From contig NMRA01000836.1 in assembly GCA_002633005.1 (NCBI GenBank), positions 1 through 64,000 on the forward strand: a DNA stretch of 64,000 nucleotides, written 5' to 3'. Under the pieces are notes generated by a model. It ran no database searches, had not been told where the DNA came from, and saw nothing but the letters and a program-made list of their open reading frames with translations. Of the stretch, positions 12,788-26,500 are shown piece by piece. The DNA comes from Phoronis australis (taxonomy: Eukaryota; Phoronida; Phoronidae). The first letter of the stretch is position 1. Each line of letters begins with the position of its first letter. The position numbers and the translations under genes were made by a program.

Positions 12788-14164
12788 AATAAGTTCAATG
12801 ATTCAAAATATGTTCACCCAATCACAAAGGTTTTAGAATATGGATCCCTCACAGCTTATGTGAAAAACTTAGTCAGGCACTCAACCAAAATTATAGGCCT
12901 ACAACTTTCTATGTTTATTGGACCTTCATTGCCAGTTGACACAATTCTTTCGCAAATTTTTAGGATGCATCAATATTTATAAAATTGTAATGAACTAATT
13001 ACTCCAACTACCTATCCTAAATTTGCAGTTAAAGGAGTTCTTATCGATAACAATGAGCGAACATCTGAAGTGTAGGTTTGAAATATACCGTGTGGATACA
13101 TCTATACATAGGCTGCAGCGAAGGACTTACCATCGTAGTTTGTAAATTAACTCATTTCTTGAGAACACCTTGATAGCAAGTAGCAGTCTATGTTGATAAA
13201 AACAACGATGGGTTAAACTCGACTTGACATGTTTCGGCGTTTATGAAACACCATCTTCAGACGCAAAAACAGGGACCACCTTGCTACGTTCAACAACAAG
13301 TAATGATACACAGGCACAGTCAGTTGCAGGGGAGCAACAATAGACCAGACTAGCAATGACATCCTGTGGCGTGTCAGATGCCTATTGGGAATGGGCTTAC
13401 GCCAATTGATAAGTTAATTTCTGCTTGGTCTATTATAACAAGTCATTGTAAGAGCATTGTATGTGAACTTCTATCAGAATTTAGATGTTCACTGGTCCGG
13501 GTTTTCAAATGCCGAATAGTTTCGCCAGTATGACTCGAACCACATCCAGTTCACAGGTAAGTTGTACACTACCCCCGGACTGTACAATGTACGTCCATCG
13601 AAATTTTGACCTTAGGTTTAAATAAGTAAAGAATCCTACACGAGTCTCAGGTTTATGACATGGGCAAAACCTCTGGGAAATTTTGAAGAAATGTTTCCCA
13701 TTTCATAAATCTGAGACTAGTGCGGGCATTGTTTTCTCACATGGATCTTATAAACGATGTTTTTCGCCGAAAAACTCGACGTGTCAACACAATGACGCAA
13801 CTTTTTTAAAAATACGCTTGTGCAATGAAAAGTAATTTATTTACTTTTTGTTAGTAATTTTTAAAGCTTAACAATTGTAAATTGTATTTAGATTTCTTAG
13901 CAAATACTCAAGTTAGAATCTAAAAAACAATCCTTGAAGATTTAATATTAAAACTTAAATCATGCTTATAAATAAGTCAGCAAGGCTTTCCAGCGCGTGA
14001 GCACTGAATTGACCTTGAAACAGCATAGCTTAGACAGTCTCCCCGCTTTTCTTGAGTTGGGACTGGTCTCCGTGTGAACACAGACTATAGTGTTTATAAT
14101 CTATGGTTTGAATGAACGTCACGGTGGATATGGAATACGCCGCCGAAATGGATGAGTCTGTTCA

Positions 14165-14940
14165 GTGGCGGATCTAGGATATCACAAGGGGGGGCCCAAC
14201 ATTTTGTCCGGCTGTAAGCATTTGCGCAAAGTGAACCACAATTGTAGATGCGCATAGCACCGAATGGGGGGAGGTCGGGACGGGAAAAAACGGAGAACGT
14301 GTCAAACAGGAAAAGCTGAACGTACCAAAGACTCTAACTCACGACCTGGCACATACAAAGCGTGTGCGTTACCAATACACCACCACGATTTAACTACATT
14401 CATACTAAAAGACCTACTTGGTTATGGTCCACAGCGTTTGCGCGCGAAACCTACTTGTTTTCGTAATGTTATACGTTTAGTATTTTGTGCCATCAATTCT
14501 TAGCAAATTTGTCGTATTTAAAATAGTCTTCAAATGCCCAAAAGACCAAATCCGTTTTTCGTGTTGGCAATAATGACGGGATTGCTTTGGAAATCTTCTT
14601 AAGATAAGGCTTGACAAAGAGAGTATTGCGAGTTTCTGAGTGGTTCACCAAGGCTTCGATTAACATTCACATCTTACCAGCAGCTTCTGTTTTTTCATCG
14701 TCACTCAGGTTCCATTCTCTTTAAAAAATGAAGTAAATTTTCTTCATTGCACAGTGGAGCAGACGACAAAAACGGAGTCGTAGTGCGCAGCGCCACTGCC
14801 GGTCGCCTGGGAAATCGCGGGAGAGCCTATACTTAGCCATAGTTCTGTTACGAATGCGCCATGNATAAACTCCATTTCCCTACGCTCTTACTGTTTTATT
14901 GTTTTTGCGGCAGCCAAGGGGGGGGGCCTAAATCCGCCTA
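14165..14940. mobile_element. hAT-like insertion present only in duplication copy 2
   Basis: The left end is CAGTGGCGGATCTAGG and the right end CCTAAATCCGCCTATG. Copy 1 shows the empty site near 1408-1415 (GAGTCTGTTTAAGAA). In copy 2 the bases GTCTGTT occur on both sides of the insert, a 7-8 base target duplication as expected for hAT. The ~776-base interior has no transposase. A single N lies at 14864. The insertion happened after the segmental duplication, or is polymorphic. Confidence 0.85.
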
Positions 14941-15360
14941 TGGTCTGTTTAAGAAGTTGTTTGCATGTTCTTCCGACTGGGAGTACGTAAGGCTGTGACA
15001 CCCCTTATGTCAATCATAACGTTATCACCATAGACATCACATAGTAGTATTACAATGTCTCGATCGTAATTCCGGCATTGTGTAGCTGGCGCGCGTTTGG
15101 TTGTTTTGTTGTTTTGCAGTGAGGCTTATGGATGTCTACTTTGCACTACTTTGTGATTCGCCCATGTAATATCTCTGATTTAGTTATTGAGGAGAGTTGT
15201 GCCTCCTTTAGGAAGACGTACATTTTCCAATCTGTAATCTATAAGGTAATTTATGGTTTAAAAGATTCCTTCTTTCCCTTATTGCTGAACTTTTTGAAAG
15301 TCCCTTTGAATCGCATTGGATTTAACTGTCAACACCAGTCTGAATGTCAAAATCCTAACA

Positions 15361-15506
15361 AGGGCGGATCCAGGATTTTGAGTTAGGGGGGCAAGGGCAG
15401 AGTGTTAACCAGCTTCAGACATTCGCACACACGAACTGCTAAATGGAATCTGGCAGAATTTTAGGGGAGGCATGGCCACTTGACCCCCCTGTAAATCCGC
15501 CAAAGC
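15361..15506. mobile_element. hAT-like MITE, orthologue of 1833-1992
   Basis: Same ends (GGGCGGATCCAGG and GTAAATCCGCC) and same flanks as the element in copy 1, with small internal deletions. It was inherited through the duplication and is not a new insertion. Confidence 0.6.
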
Positions 15507-15900
15507 CCAATGTCCATCTACATGCAATGCTTAATGCTTAGCTGTATGCCAACTGTGTAAATGCGCCTAAGTGATAATCTCAGGTCTCCAAATGAAATTT
15601 GAGGTCTCCAAATGCGACTGCATGTAGACAGATCAAAACTGAGGTCGGAGGTCAACGACCTATACGTTGTGCCGCTGTCACCGTTATTTAAAATTACTCT
15701 TATCTCTGCCATTTTTCTTGTAACTATTCAAACATTCGTTGAATATTGCGGTGTATGGAACGCAGGCAGACGATCGGAAAGACTTGACGGGCGTTTCGTG
15801 CTTCAAATTTGCCCTGCATTTGCCGAACAATTCCGTCTTCTGTTTCTTCTCTGTTGTAATCTGAACGCGCGTTTGATATTTGTTGACTGGTGAGGATGGC

Positions 15901-16146
15901 CAGTGGCGGATCTGGGATATCATAAGGTGCGCTCAACATTATGTCTCGCCGGGGTATCCAGCCTGAAATATGGGGGCTCGAATTTCTGAGAGAAAGGACC
16001 TTTTACCGAAAACCAACGGGAGCTGCATCGCAATTACCGGGTTAGTTAATAATGAGCTCAATATTTCCTCACCCTTCTGCCGTATTATTTCTCAGCCAAG
16101 GAGGATGGGTCATCCTTCCCTCCCCCCCCCTTAAATCCGCCTATAT
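15901..16146. mobile_element. hAT-like MITE, orthologue of 2389-2630
   Basis: CAGTGGCGGATCTGGG at the left and TTAAATCCGCCTAT at the right, in the same context as in copy 1. Confidence 0.65.
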
Positions 16147-17543
16147 GTTGGCAAACGCACTGATTTCACGAAGTAAATAGAACACTTGAGAACCAATGGT
16201 ATTGAACATAGGAAAAACTCATTAAGAAATCATGAAAAATTTTAAAACGAACTTCGGGCTGCATGTCATCAAAGCGAGCACTGGTCTAGTGTTCATTCTA
16301 CGGGTGAGTGATGGACTATTCAAGATTTGTATACAGATGACTGCTTTCGTATGTGAGGAATAAATGCCGGTCCAGACATCAGGGAACAACATTTGAACAA
16401 CGTTACTGTTGTCATGCGGTGATCAAACGATGCATTTATGATCGTAAAAGGACACTTTAAATATATTTCGTTTTCATCTGGTCACGATATATATTCAATG
16501 CTTTAACTCAGAAAGCTGTTTCACAGTAGGGGTCTCTACTTAACTACATTTGCATATGTTTGCGTGTGCGTGTCCTTGTAGGAGTGCTCGTGTATGAGTG
16601 TGCGTGCGAGTAAGTGTGCAAAAATGAGTGGTATATCTATATAATGGTGCAATTTGTATGTGGTTATTCACGCTAGACATACATGTAGTGTCTGTAGAAG
16701 CAACTTCAGCCATTGCAAAGTGAGTACAGTTTTGTTCGTGTAACAATGAAAGTTTAGCAAGTGAGTGACCACGGGTATACATCGTCTTTAGCGGAGAGGA
16801 TATTTATTTTCACTGAAGATTTTAGGAATGTTAAAACATAAACGATCAGTTGCTGTGACTGATTTTTGAAATGGAGTCGTAAGTTTAGGATTGTAGTAGG
16901 CGAAATGTAACAATAAAGTTTCCTAAAAGATCTGAACGACACAAGTTAATTGGTGCATTGCTTCTGTTGTGCAAAGTCAAAATGATAAAATTTTGAGATG
17001 AAAGTGTGAAATACTTTGGCACAATAAGTTTTTCCCATCTTCTCATAACATTCGTATGGCCTTTTGCTGTTTCCAAACCCATGTTCTATTGTTCTCAAAT
17101 GTAATTAGCCATATCATTTGTACTTCATGTAAGTTTATGGTAAACACAATGCTATTGTCTTAAGATTTTAGTGCTTTGCTTGTAGTGAGGGATTTGGTAA
17201 CAGTGGTGTCCTTGAGAATAATTTCACTTTCAGGTATGAACGGATGGTTTCGAGTGCCGATTTGTCTGGAGGATATCAGAACTCGATTATTCGTCCGACT
17301 GGACATGTCAGATTTTTTGACAATCGAGCCGAGCAAACAGCAAAAATTGGCTTATTTAGAAAACTTGTTGGGGGAAATCACGCCACCGCTTTATTTGTGC
17401 GTCGAATGATGACATTACAGTAGACTGAATTGAGTTATGGTTTTGACCTGGAGACGACCCCGATCGTCATATCTATAGAAAAGCGCAGCCTTAGTTAACA
17501 CGCTACGAAGCCGGGCAAACAAAGACTATCGAGATTCAAGCTC

Positions 17544-20500
17544 ATGATGACATCGCATCCGTATTCAGCCAAGGAGTATGCCGACACTTTCCCCCAACCT
17601 AAGTTGGATGAAGAGTATACGAAGGGTCGTCTACAAGGAAAGGTAGCCATAGTGACCGGTGGTAACTACGGAATTGGCCGAGCCATCGTGGAAAGATTCA
17701 GGTATGCACATTGCTAGCATGTGTAAAATGGTGATTGGAAGCGAAGTGGTCTACACATGTACGCGCGCAGATAAACTAACAGAAAACCACTTGCATTATA
17801 GGCATTGCCTTACATCCCCTGATAGGTTTGATGAGTGAAATGTCTCGATCGATGAGATTTCCCATACCAAAAGACCATGTTTGCCGCAAGCTTGCAGCAA
17901 ACATGCTGCAAGCTTGCGGCAAATAATTTTGTTTGTAGCAAACCAGCCGCAAAGTTTGCAGGAGTTTGCCGCTACCCGCAACTCAGCCGCACACATTGCC
18001 GCAACCTTGCTGCAAACACTGAAGTTTGCAGGAATGTTGCGGCAAACTTGGTGATTGAAAAAGTGTTTGCGGGGAAGTTGACTCTCGGATTCTCGTGTGC
18101 CATCCCTTGTCTTTCCGAATGGAGTAGGCTCTCGCAGCCAGCTTTCCTCGTTTCTGTTTCAAAACTACTGGCAAATCTGTGCGGAAAACTATGCCATCCC
18201 TTACCTGTCTGTTCCAACTTGCTCTCCATACTCGATCCCTGCCAAAAATTGACATAAATTTGACCACCACTGGGTCGGGCGACTCGTCGTGTTTAACTTT
18301 TCGGGGAATTCGATGAACGTTTACGATAGAAAATGTACTCGCAAAGTCTGGGGCTATACCGAGAGAGACGACCAAATCTCTCACCTTCGACTGTATGTCT
18401 TCTTTAATCCCGTCAGAGTCATTCAANCGGGAAAGTTGCAGGAAACTTTATTGGTGAAAAAATGTTTGGGGGAAAGTTGCAGGAAACTTTATTGATGAAA
18501 AAGTGTTTGCGGGAAAGTTGCAGGAAACTTTATTGGTGAAAAAGTGTTTGCGGGAAAGTTGCATGAAACTTTATTGGTGAAAAAGTGTTTGCGGGAAAGT
18601 TGCAGGAAACTTTATTGGTGAAAAGTGTTCTCAGGAATAGGTGAAAAAGTGCTTGCATGAAATTTGCAATAAACTTCAATGTTTTAAGTGTTAGCATTAA
18701 TGTGACAATGTTAGAAATTGTGAAATTGTTTTTATTTTCTAAATTTCAAAGAAACCTCAAATCCGAGAACCTAAGCAGGACAGTTACTTATTTTAGTTTA
18801 CTTACCTAAATGTGACCTATTGTTGGGTAAGTTACATCGTTAAAAACACCAAATGCTCAAAGATGACCAAATGCGACCTAAAACACTAGAGAATATATGT
18901 ATGTTCTTTGTTTTTTATTCAGTCACTATACTTAACAAGTTTTCATACTGCTGTCAAAGTCAGTACAGCAAAATATTAAATGCAATTGCTTTAAAACAAC
19001 AAAGGCAGTGTTACCTGCATGTTGTGTAAACAAGCACAATAAATATTCATACAAACCATACACAAATATATGATCCAGTTTTACCAAATGTGCAAGTATT
19101 AGCATTTAGAGCAATTTGTACTTTTCCAACATTTGAAATTATCTCATAATCAGGTGGTAGCTGCCAGTCTGCAGCTACAGTAAAATTTTGTCTATTTCGG
19201 ACAAAAATAATTGCCAAAAATTACTCATTTTGATTTTTCAAGGACATGTAGCATTGTTGTGAAGACTCACAATTGTTCAACATATTATCGGACTTGGATA
19301 TGACTCGTGATTCTTGTGGTACTGCCACATTATTTATGAAAAAATAGGAAATTTAATTTCACTAGTGTCCTTATTTTATTGTTTTATGTTTCTAGGGTTA
19401 TTGTTCACTTTAATCATACTAGCCCAGCTACATGTTGAACTGCTAGGACAGTTTTCAAGGAATGCCTCTTGAAATACATTAATGTTTAATGCCTCTAGGG
19501 CTGTTGATTGTTTATTTAAATTATGCTAGCCCAGCCACATGTTGATCTGGTGGGACTGTTATCAAGGAAAGCATGTGGTTGTCAAGGTTACATGCCTGGG
19601 AAGTGACCTATAAACTTTCATTTGAACCAAATTCAAAGGTTTTGGTACAGCCTAGATACTACATGGATAACTGAAGTGAGTTTTGAATTTAAAATTGTAT
19701 TTATATTGATGTGCTTGTTAAGTAAAATTACTTAAACTTCATTCATGAACCAGTAGTTTCGGTCTTACAAACAAAAGGAAGTTGATTTTCTTACTGATTC
19801 AGCCAAATTGGAGGTTATAATGGTTAGGGAAAAGTACAGCACAGATTTCAAATGAGTTAACTGGAGTTGAGACCAGAATCAACTAGTTTCCAAAACGTTG
19901 TCAAGTAACATGTAACCAGTCCTTCAAAATAATCACTTAATTGAGACAGTAAAACTTAGGTTTGTGTCAATTTTCACATCGCTCTCTGACTGTTTGATTC
20001 ACAATAGGAACAACAAATTTTTATTTTGGTTAAATGCATGGTAACTATTGGGCACAAAATAAGATTAGCATATTGTAACTACTGGTAGGTGTTTTTACTG
20101 TCATCACTTTCAGTCATATGCATTCTCAGTCTGCAGTCAAACTATTGAACACAAGTTTAACTGTCTGTTCATACATGAGCAGAAGAGCAAAAGTTCGACT
20201 TAAAACGTAATTGAGATTCTAATAATGCTATCACAAATGCCTTTTTGTGGAAAGTGAAATGGCATTCATATTTTAGGTTTGTGAATATTGAGTGACATAA
20301 TGTACTTGATGAAAGCCAGAGACACTGCAGAGGTTACGAGGCAACAAGTTCGAGTTGAAAACACCGGAACAAATGGCGTACACAGCATCTCAAGGTTGAT
20401 TCGAACAAACATGGATGAAAACACTAGCGATCATCCCATATCAACCCTATGGAACACCTCCGATTGCTGTAATGCAGATTAGTCTGGAGTAGAATGTGTT

Positions 20501-23500
20501 TAGAACGTCCACTAGTGTGGTAATAACTTGGTATAACCTCTGTAGTTGTTCTTTTCAACACCATGGTAATATTGTAGAATAGAAAGGTATAATTTATGGT
20601 TGATGCCTTAGATAAATGAATGATGTTATTGGATGATATCGCTATAATCGAAATATTGCAAATTTCAACATATGCCTACAAGTTAAATGATAGCCCATTC
20701 AGTAGATTGATGTATCATGAAACCATATTGGGAAGCAAAAATAGTTATCGTTGAAGTATTCTACAGTTCTCAAGTATTTTAGATGAACATGGGAAAAATA
20801 AATATGTTTATAATTGTTAAGAGTGATTTTTTCACTTGACAAGTAATGAGGTAATTTAAAATAAAATGCTTAAATATGCTCGACATGCAGTTCTAAGCAT
20901 GCCTTTCCACGGGGGAAAGTCAGGTTTCATGCTTTTCTCCACTGGCATTCGACATATTTTGCGCCATTTTCAATGCTAATAAAAACTCCGTTGGGTGCAT
21001 TTCAACGCTCTGTGTTGCTGTTGTTAGTTTAGTCAAGTAAATAATATCGTTGTTGCAATTATTATAGATTTTGTCGTGCTTTAAGAATAAAACATCTTGG
21101 TATATTGTAATTAAAGCTTGGCATACATTTCAAGTTGTTCTCTCAAGATACAATTTTGATTGTAATACAAGTATTATTACTAATTGCCACTATAGACACT
21201 TTTATAGTTTCTGTTATTCATTGTCATGTGATTTTCATTTCATTTCTAGTCATTATACATCAGATTGAATATTAACATGTTAAATCTAGTGTGCAACTGA
21301 TTGTGTATTTTCTTGCTTTAACAAGCAGGCATGCAATAAAAATTATGTATTTGTCAGCTGGCATTTTTGCATTAAGTTATTTATGCCAAGTATGTTGTAG
21401 GCTTGCAGCAATATTTTTTTCTGGCGGTTCGCAGAAACTTCTATATAACCCCATGAAGATGTTTGCGGCAAGCTTGCAGCAATCTGTGCGGCTGGGTTGC
21501 AGGAACTGTTCCATATAAGGACATAGAGATTTTGCGGCAAGCTTGCGGCAATGTGTGCGGCTGGGTTGCAGGAACTGTTCCATATAAGGACATAGAGATG
21601 TTTGCTGCATGCTTGCGGCAAACTTCATTTGAATGGTAAAAGTTCGCTGCATGTTTGCGGCAAGCATGCCGCAAGCTTGCGGCAATGTTTGCGGCTGGTT
21701 TGCAGGAAATTTGCATCCACTCTTTGGTCAGAGTTGATTCTACGTGTTTGCGGCTGGTTTGCAGAAACTTTTGCAGCAAGCTTGCCGCAGCTTTGCGGAA
21801 GCTTGCGGCAAGTGTTTGCAGGAGGGCTTTTTTGGTATGGGATTCTCAGTTCTTTCATGTGCTAGTGTCCACCATGTAGGCATATAGCTTTTCAGAGTGG
21901 TTTATCACTAAAAAGAACACCCCTTACAAGCAAAAATCGGTGAAAACGGAACATTGAGCATATTCTGTAAACGAAATCCTGTCGTACTTTTACTAACTGA
22001 GTACTTATGGTTTTGACTCGTGCTTTCGGGAGGTTAGTGATCAGGAGTGTTGGGAACAACTGTGGAATTGAGTGCCTGGACACACGTAATTCCGTGTGTG
22101 GGCATCAATGCGCATGCTTGATCGGAAGTTTATCGATCACATCGCCATCACTTGCAAACGCATTCTGTGCTCATGTGCCTCCTGGCTCATATAGGCTCAT
22201 GGTTATCACTGTTGTCTTAGGGTTAATCTTTGTTCTCCGAAATCAAATGTTTCCTGTCGTTCCTTCCCTTTAACAGTAGTTACGTTTGAGCATAATCTCC
22301 CTTCATTTTTTCCACCCACTACCACCCCGTTTTCCGGCGTTTCCTCTTAACTGAGTCCCGGCTAGGCTTTTATTGTTCATCTTATTTTATGTTTATTTAT
22401 TATTTTACACTCATATTTCTGTACAGTACGTTATCAATCATAATTAATGGTCTCATCGCCTACATAATGGTCTCCTTTTTATCTCTGGAAACGGAGCTTG
22501 CGATGCACCTATCATTTTCGAGACATACTTCGAACATAAATTGCAACTCTTGAAATCGAAGCCGGTGGTCGTAATACTACGTAAGAGTAAACTGAGATCG
22601 TTTCCTAGACGTCAACCAATGACAATGACTGAATGTTATGACACCGGTTTCATTATCTTTAACCGATGACATGAGAAGCTATGATTAACAACATGCTACA
22701 GTGCTACTGACCTTTCGTAACACTGTGAAATAGAGTGTACCTGAACCATTGATAAGGCAACGACGTACTTAATATCTGCTACGTGTTAACGCTCTAGTTA
22801 CGTTGACCCCTAGCCCAGACAGCATGAGCTAAAAATGTTGTGTTTGATCTGCCAGTGGTGCAGACGTACCCGGTCACGGTCACAAATAGCGAGTGTAAAC
22901 GTTCTTTAGTTCAATGCCAACGAGTGCTTGACAAAGAAGGCTTTTTAAGAGACAGAACGGGTTTATCTATTATAGTATGGCTGTTCATTAAATGTAGCTT
23001 AAAATGCATGTCACCCTATTTACCTGGCACAAAACCTAAAATCTTATCAGGGTTTTACTCTCATAGGTTCGCTCTTAAAGTCCTATCACGGCATAGAATG
23101 TCTTTTATGAGACTAATTTTTAATAGTCTACGTCTATTTTCGTTTCCTGCCAGTTTAACAGGAGTGACACCAGTGTTTAACTCTTTGTTTGTATTAAAGT
23201 CCGGTTCATATACGTGGTGCTGTTACTTTACGGTAAGGACTAAAGCGGCTAGAAAGTAAAACTTACATTTTCCAAGTCTACAGCCTGTGAACTACTAATT
23301 GAAATTCCACGTAGCACAAACTCGACAATCATGATAATATCTAGAGAAAATAAAATAATAAGACATCCACTTTCCCTTATGAAAAAAAAACACGAAGCAG
23401 CTGGAAGGGACAAATAACATGTACGAGACAAGGTGAGACCTCGATAAAATAAAAATCGATCCCATTTGCAGACATAAAAGCATCATTTGCAATGGCGAAA

Positions 23501-26500
23501 CACGATTTTGAGCGAGAATTAGACATTATCATGCAGACAGAGAGGAGAATGTATACGGGAATCAAACTTTAATACTTGAAAAATCAAATACTGAATTCGA
23601 TTTCCCACTTAGCGAACTTTCGTCGGCCTTGAGGGCGTATGAACTTGATCGACGTGCAAGAGAAATGCTGCAGATATAACAGTTTTGCACCAGAAGATAC
23701 GTTTGGGACCGGATTGCATGTTGAGTGTTATTTATACTGCTGCAATTATATTACTTCAAACTATTTTGATGATCGAACGACGTCGAGTCGACGTTGGCCG
23801 ACCTTTTGAACTTTCCATGTCAGAGGGCACTGTTGAAGTACATGTACACTGTAGTGCGGAGAGGAATACGGAAGACAATATCACATGGTTGTATTGCACT
23901 CGACTGATTCAACGTGTATGGGATAAAATATATTAAATCAATCCGAAAATGAAAGGGCATTGTAGTCTCTTTAACAGAAAGCTATTTGTCAAATTTCATA
24001 TCACGTACGTCACATGAACATCTTCTCCGTCGAGGTTTTTAAGGGCTTGGAGCTTGGGTCTATTCTTATTATATTTGTTGTGTCCAGGCATAATATTAAC
24101 GGGGTTCTGTCATATGATTCTTCACAACAAGAAAAGCTGGAACTAAGTTCCCAGGAGCTGTTTCATCTATGGCATCGATTATACAACTATAGGCCACTCC
24201 CTAGGTTGATATCAGGTCATGTGAACTGAGGAGAGCAATTTGGTCTTATGATTAGGTTTAGTACGTTTTGATTTACGCTTTCTGTCAGGGTTTATGTTTG
24301 CGACGTGAGATTCATCAGAACACATATAGTGACACGTCCCGGCGGCAGGAATGAAACGTGATATTCCGCGGTTTGCTCATCAACATCTTCCTAAAAAGGA
24401 AGTTGAAGTACTACATTTTGCACATCAGACAGCAGAAGTATCCGTGGTCGTGTAGTAACTTTTTATAAATTAGCAAAAATGAGGGTTGACATTTCAATTT
24501 TATGGAAGCTTATTACATGGCTTCTTAATAAAATTTCATTGGAAATCATTTTCTTTGTTGTCTTTAAATAACATCACAGCGAAGAATGGTGCTTAAAGAG
24601 GCCTTTGGTTTCAGCTCCGATGGCGCCATCGTCGCCATCTTTGCCAGAAACGAGGAATGTGGCAACGCTGTCGTGAAGGAGACCAACGCCACAGGTGGCA
24701 GGGTATCTTATTATAAGGTGGACGTGACAGATAGAAAGACATGTCAAGAGGCTGTGAAAGCTGTGGCCGATGCCAACGATGGAAGGATTGATATACTGGT
24801 AAACAACGCCGCAAACGTGGACGCACTCGGGGGTAAGTCTTTAGTTTGTAGCTTGTGTAGCTAAAACATTAATTTAAGGACCACTGAGATTTCTTCAAAT
24901 AGAGGAAATGCTTACGATCTTTTAAAAGACAGGACAGTCACGCATCGCTGAGATTAGTCTTGCCAATGTCTCGCGATACTACTGCGACCACTGACATCAT
25001 AATAACATGATGTCTAGGACTGCGACATTAACATCATGTTCGCACGTCATCTACATAATATTTGCAAGACAAAATTGAGAATGTTTTACACAGCAAATTC
25101 GGTTCCTATTCCGCAAATATCTAACAAACGCTGTGCACAATATTTTCAACACAATCTAAGAAGGTTACATAAAACCGGTTCGAAACACCTCAGTCAACTA
25201 TGCGACTATTATGAGTAAAGTATTTTTCCGAACCTCTCAAATAGAAGAAAGCGGTACCACGGTCGAACACAGGATGGTACTCAGTGGTACTTAGAGGCCT
25301 ACAAGTTTGTGTATTCAACCAAATATTTGGAAAACTGAAGATTTTAACTCAGAAGAAATTAACATTTTCTGAAGCTAGATTGCTTGTAGCACTTGATTTT
25401 TGAGTTTATGCCAATATACCATTTTTGGGTCACATGACTATGTCTTTAGTGAAATTGTCAATCAAAATTAAGGTTAAAATGAACAAATGCTCACTGACCA
25501 GATTTCGTTCATGACTTGGTTTGTGTGTAATATGATATTCGTAACATTTTTTTTCTGTTATCTTGTCACAGTGGAGTTCACAAGCTTGTCACAGGAAACT
25601 TTGGAGAAGACACTGTCCGTCAATGTTGTGGCTTGTGCGTCTCTCGCGCAGGATTGTTTTCCCTATCTGAAGAAGGGTGAGTGTTTTCATTTATTTCATC
25701 GGTCTTGCATGATAAAAAGCAAGAAATGTGGAATCTCTGGTAAGTCTGATCAACATTTGCGATAAAAACCTCAGTGCACCGGTTGGTGACTCCATCTGTA
25801 CACTATTTCCAGTGCTATGAGAGGTAGCATTGTGGAATGGTCGTGTAGATAACACGCAGAAATAAATCTGGACTAAAACTCGTTTGAGTGGAAAGACGGA
25901 AATGCCCAGTGTAAATTCTGGCGACTAGTCTAGGGGTAGCAAGTTCTAATAATAGAGTACATCTTGGTCACGTGCCAGAGTTGGCATGCCATGGGTAGGG
26001 TTCTATGATGTTCTACGCTCCTCGTGTATTGTACAATACAATTACAGGGTTATATACATGTATCTTCTCGGTAATAAATTACTTGCTAAAATGAATTGAA
26101 ATGACAAGGACAGAAACTGGTAAATTTTCAACAAGTTTGGCCTCTGAATTGAAAACTTCCGTCGTCTTCACCAGGACTGCATCGCCAAACTTATAGTTCG
26201 CAGGGCTTCACATTCGACGGTTTGGCTTCACGTTCTTTCATTTTCATAACTTGAGCATGGTCGCGCTTGCCTCAAGATCAAGTTAGTTATCAGAAATTGA
26301 ATGGTGGGGCAGCTTCGATGACATCGGAGTAACGCCTGTTGTGATGTGTGGGGTTGGTTGATCGTTAATATATTAGAAGTGGTTGCAAAGATCTCTTCCA
26401 GGACGTTTCTTCAGAACAAGCAATTTTCACATTCTTCTTCAGGGATCGCACAATTTGCTCCACTTCTGCGTTATCTCAGCGCCACAGCTGTGTTACTTTG

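Larger units (their letters stand above)
17860..21842. mobile_element. ~4.0 kb terminal-inverted-repeat element with palindrome-rich subterminal arrays
   Basis: The left end is TCCCATACCAAAA and the right end TTTTTTGGTATGGGA. Copy 1 shows the empty site at about 4332-4340 (GATGAGATTCTCAG), so insertion borders are exact, with a probable 2-base TT target duplication. Inside each end lie dense arrays of a palindromic motif around GCAAGCTTGC (17875-18060 and 21400-21825). The interior holds a truncated ORF1-like frame on the - strand, a 41-base tandem repeat at 18429-18634 and about 2.6 kb of AT-rich DNA without recognisable transposase. A second, partial copy of its right end lies inverted at 51163-51881. 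Superfamily is not assigned. Subterminal arrays recall CACTA elements, but the ends do not start CACTA. Confidence 0.85.

Noticed and set aside
17875-18060. Regularly spaced palindromic repeats resembling a CRISPR array
   Set aside because: Spacing is irregular, there are no unique spacers of constant length, both orientations are mixed, and it lies inside a eukaryotic transposable element.
21343-21865. Many overlapping open frames on both strands, rich in Ala, Cys and Leu
   Set aside because: They are translations of the GCAAGCTTGC palindrome array in several frames and both strands. Composition is set by the repeat, and the same frames recur at 51140-51640.
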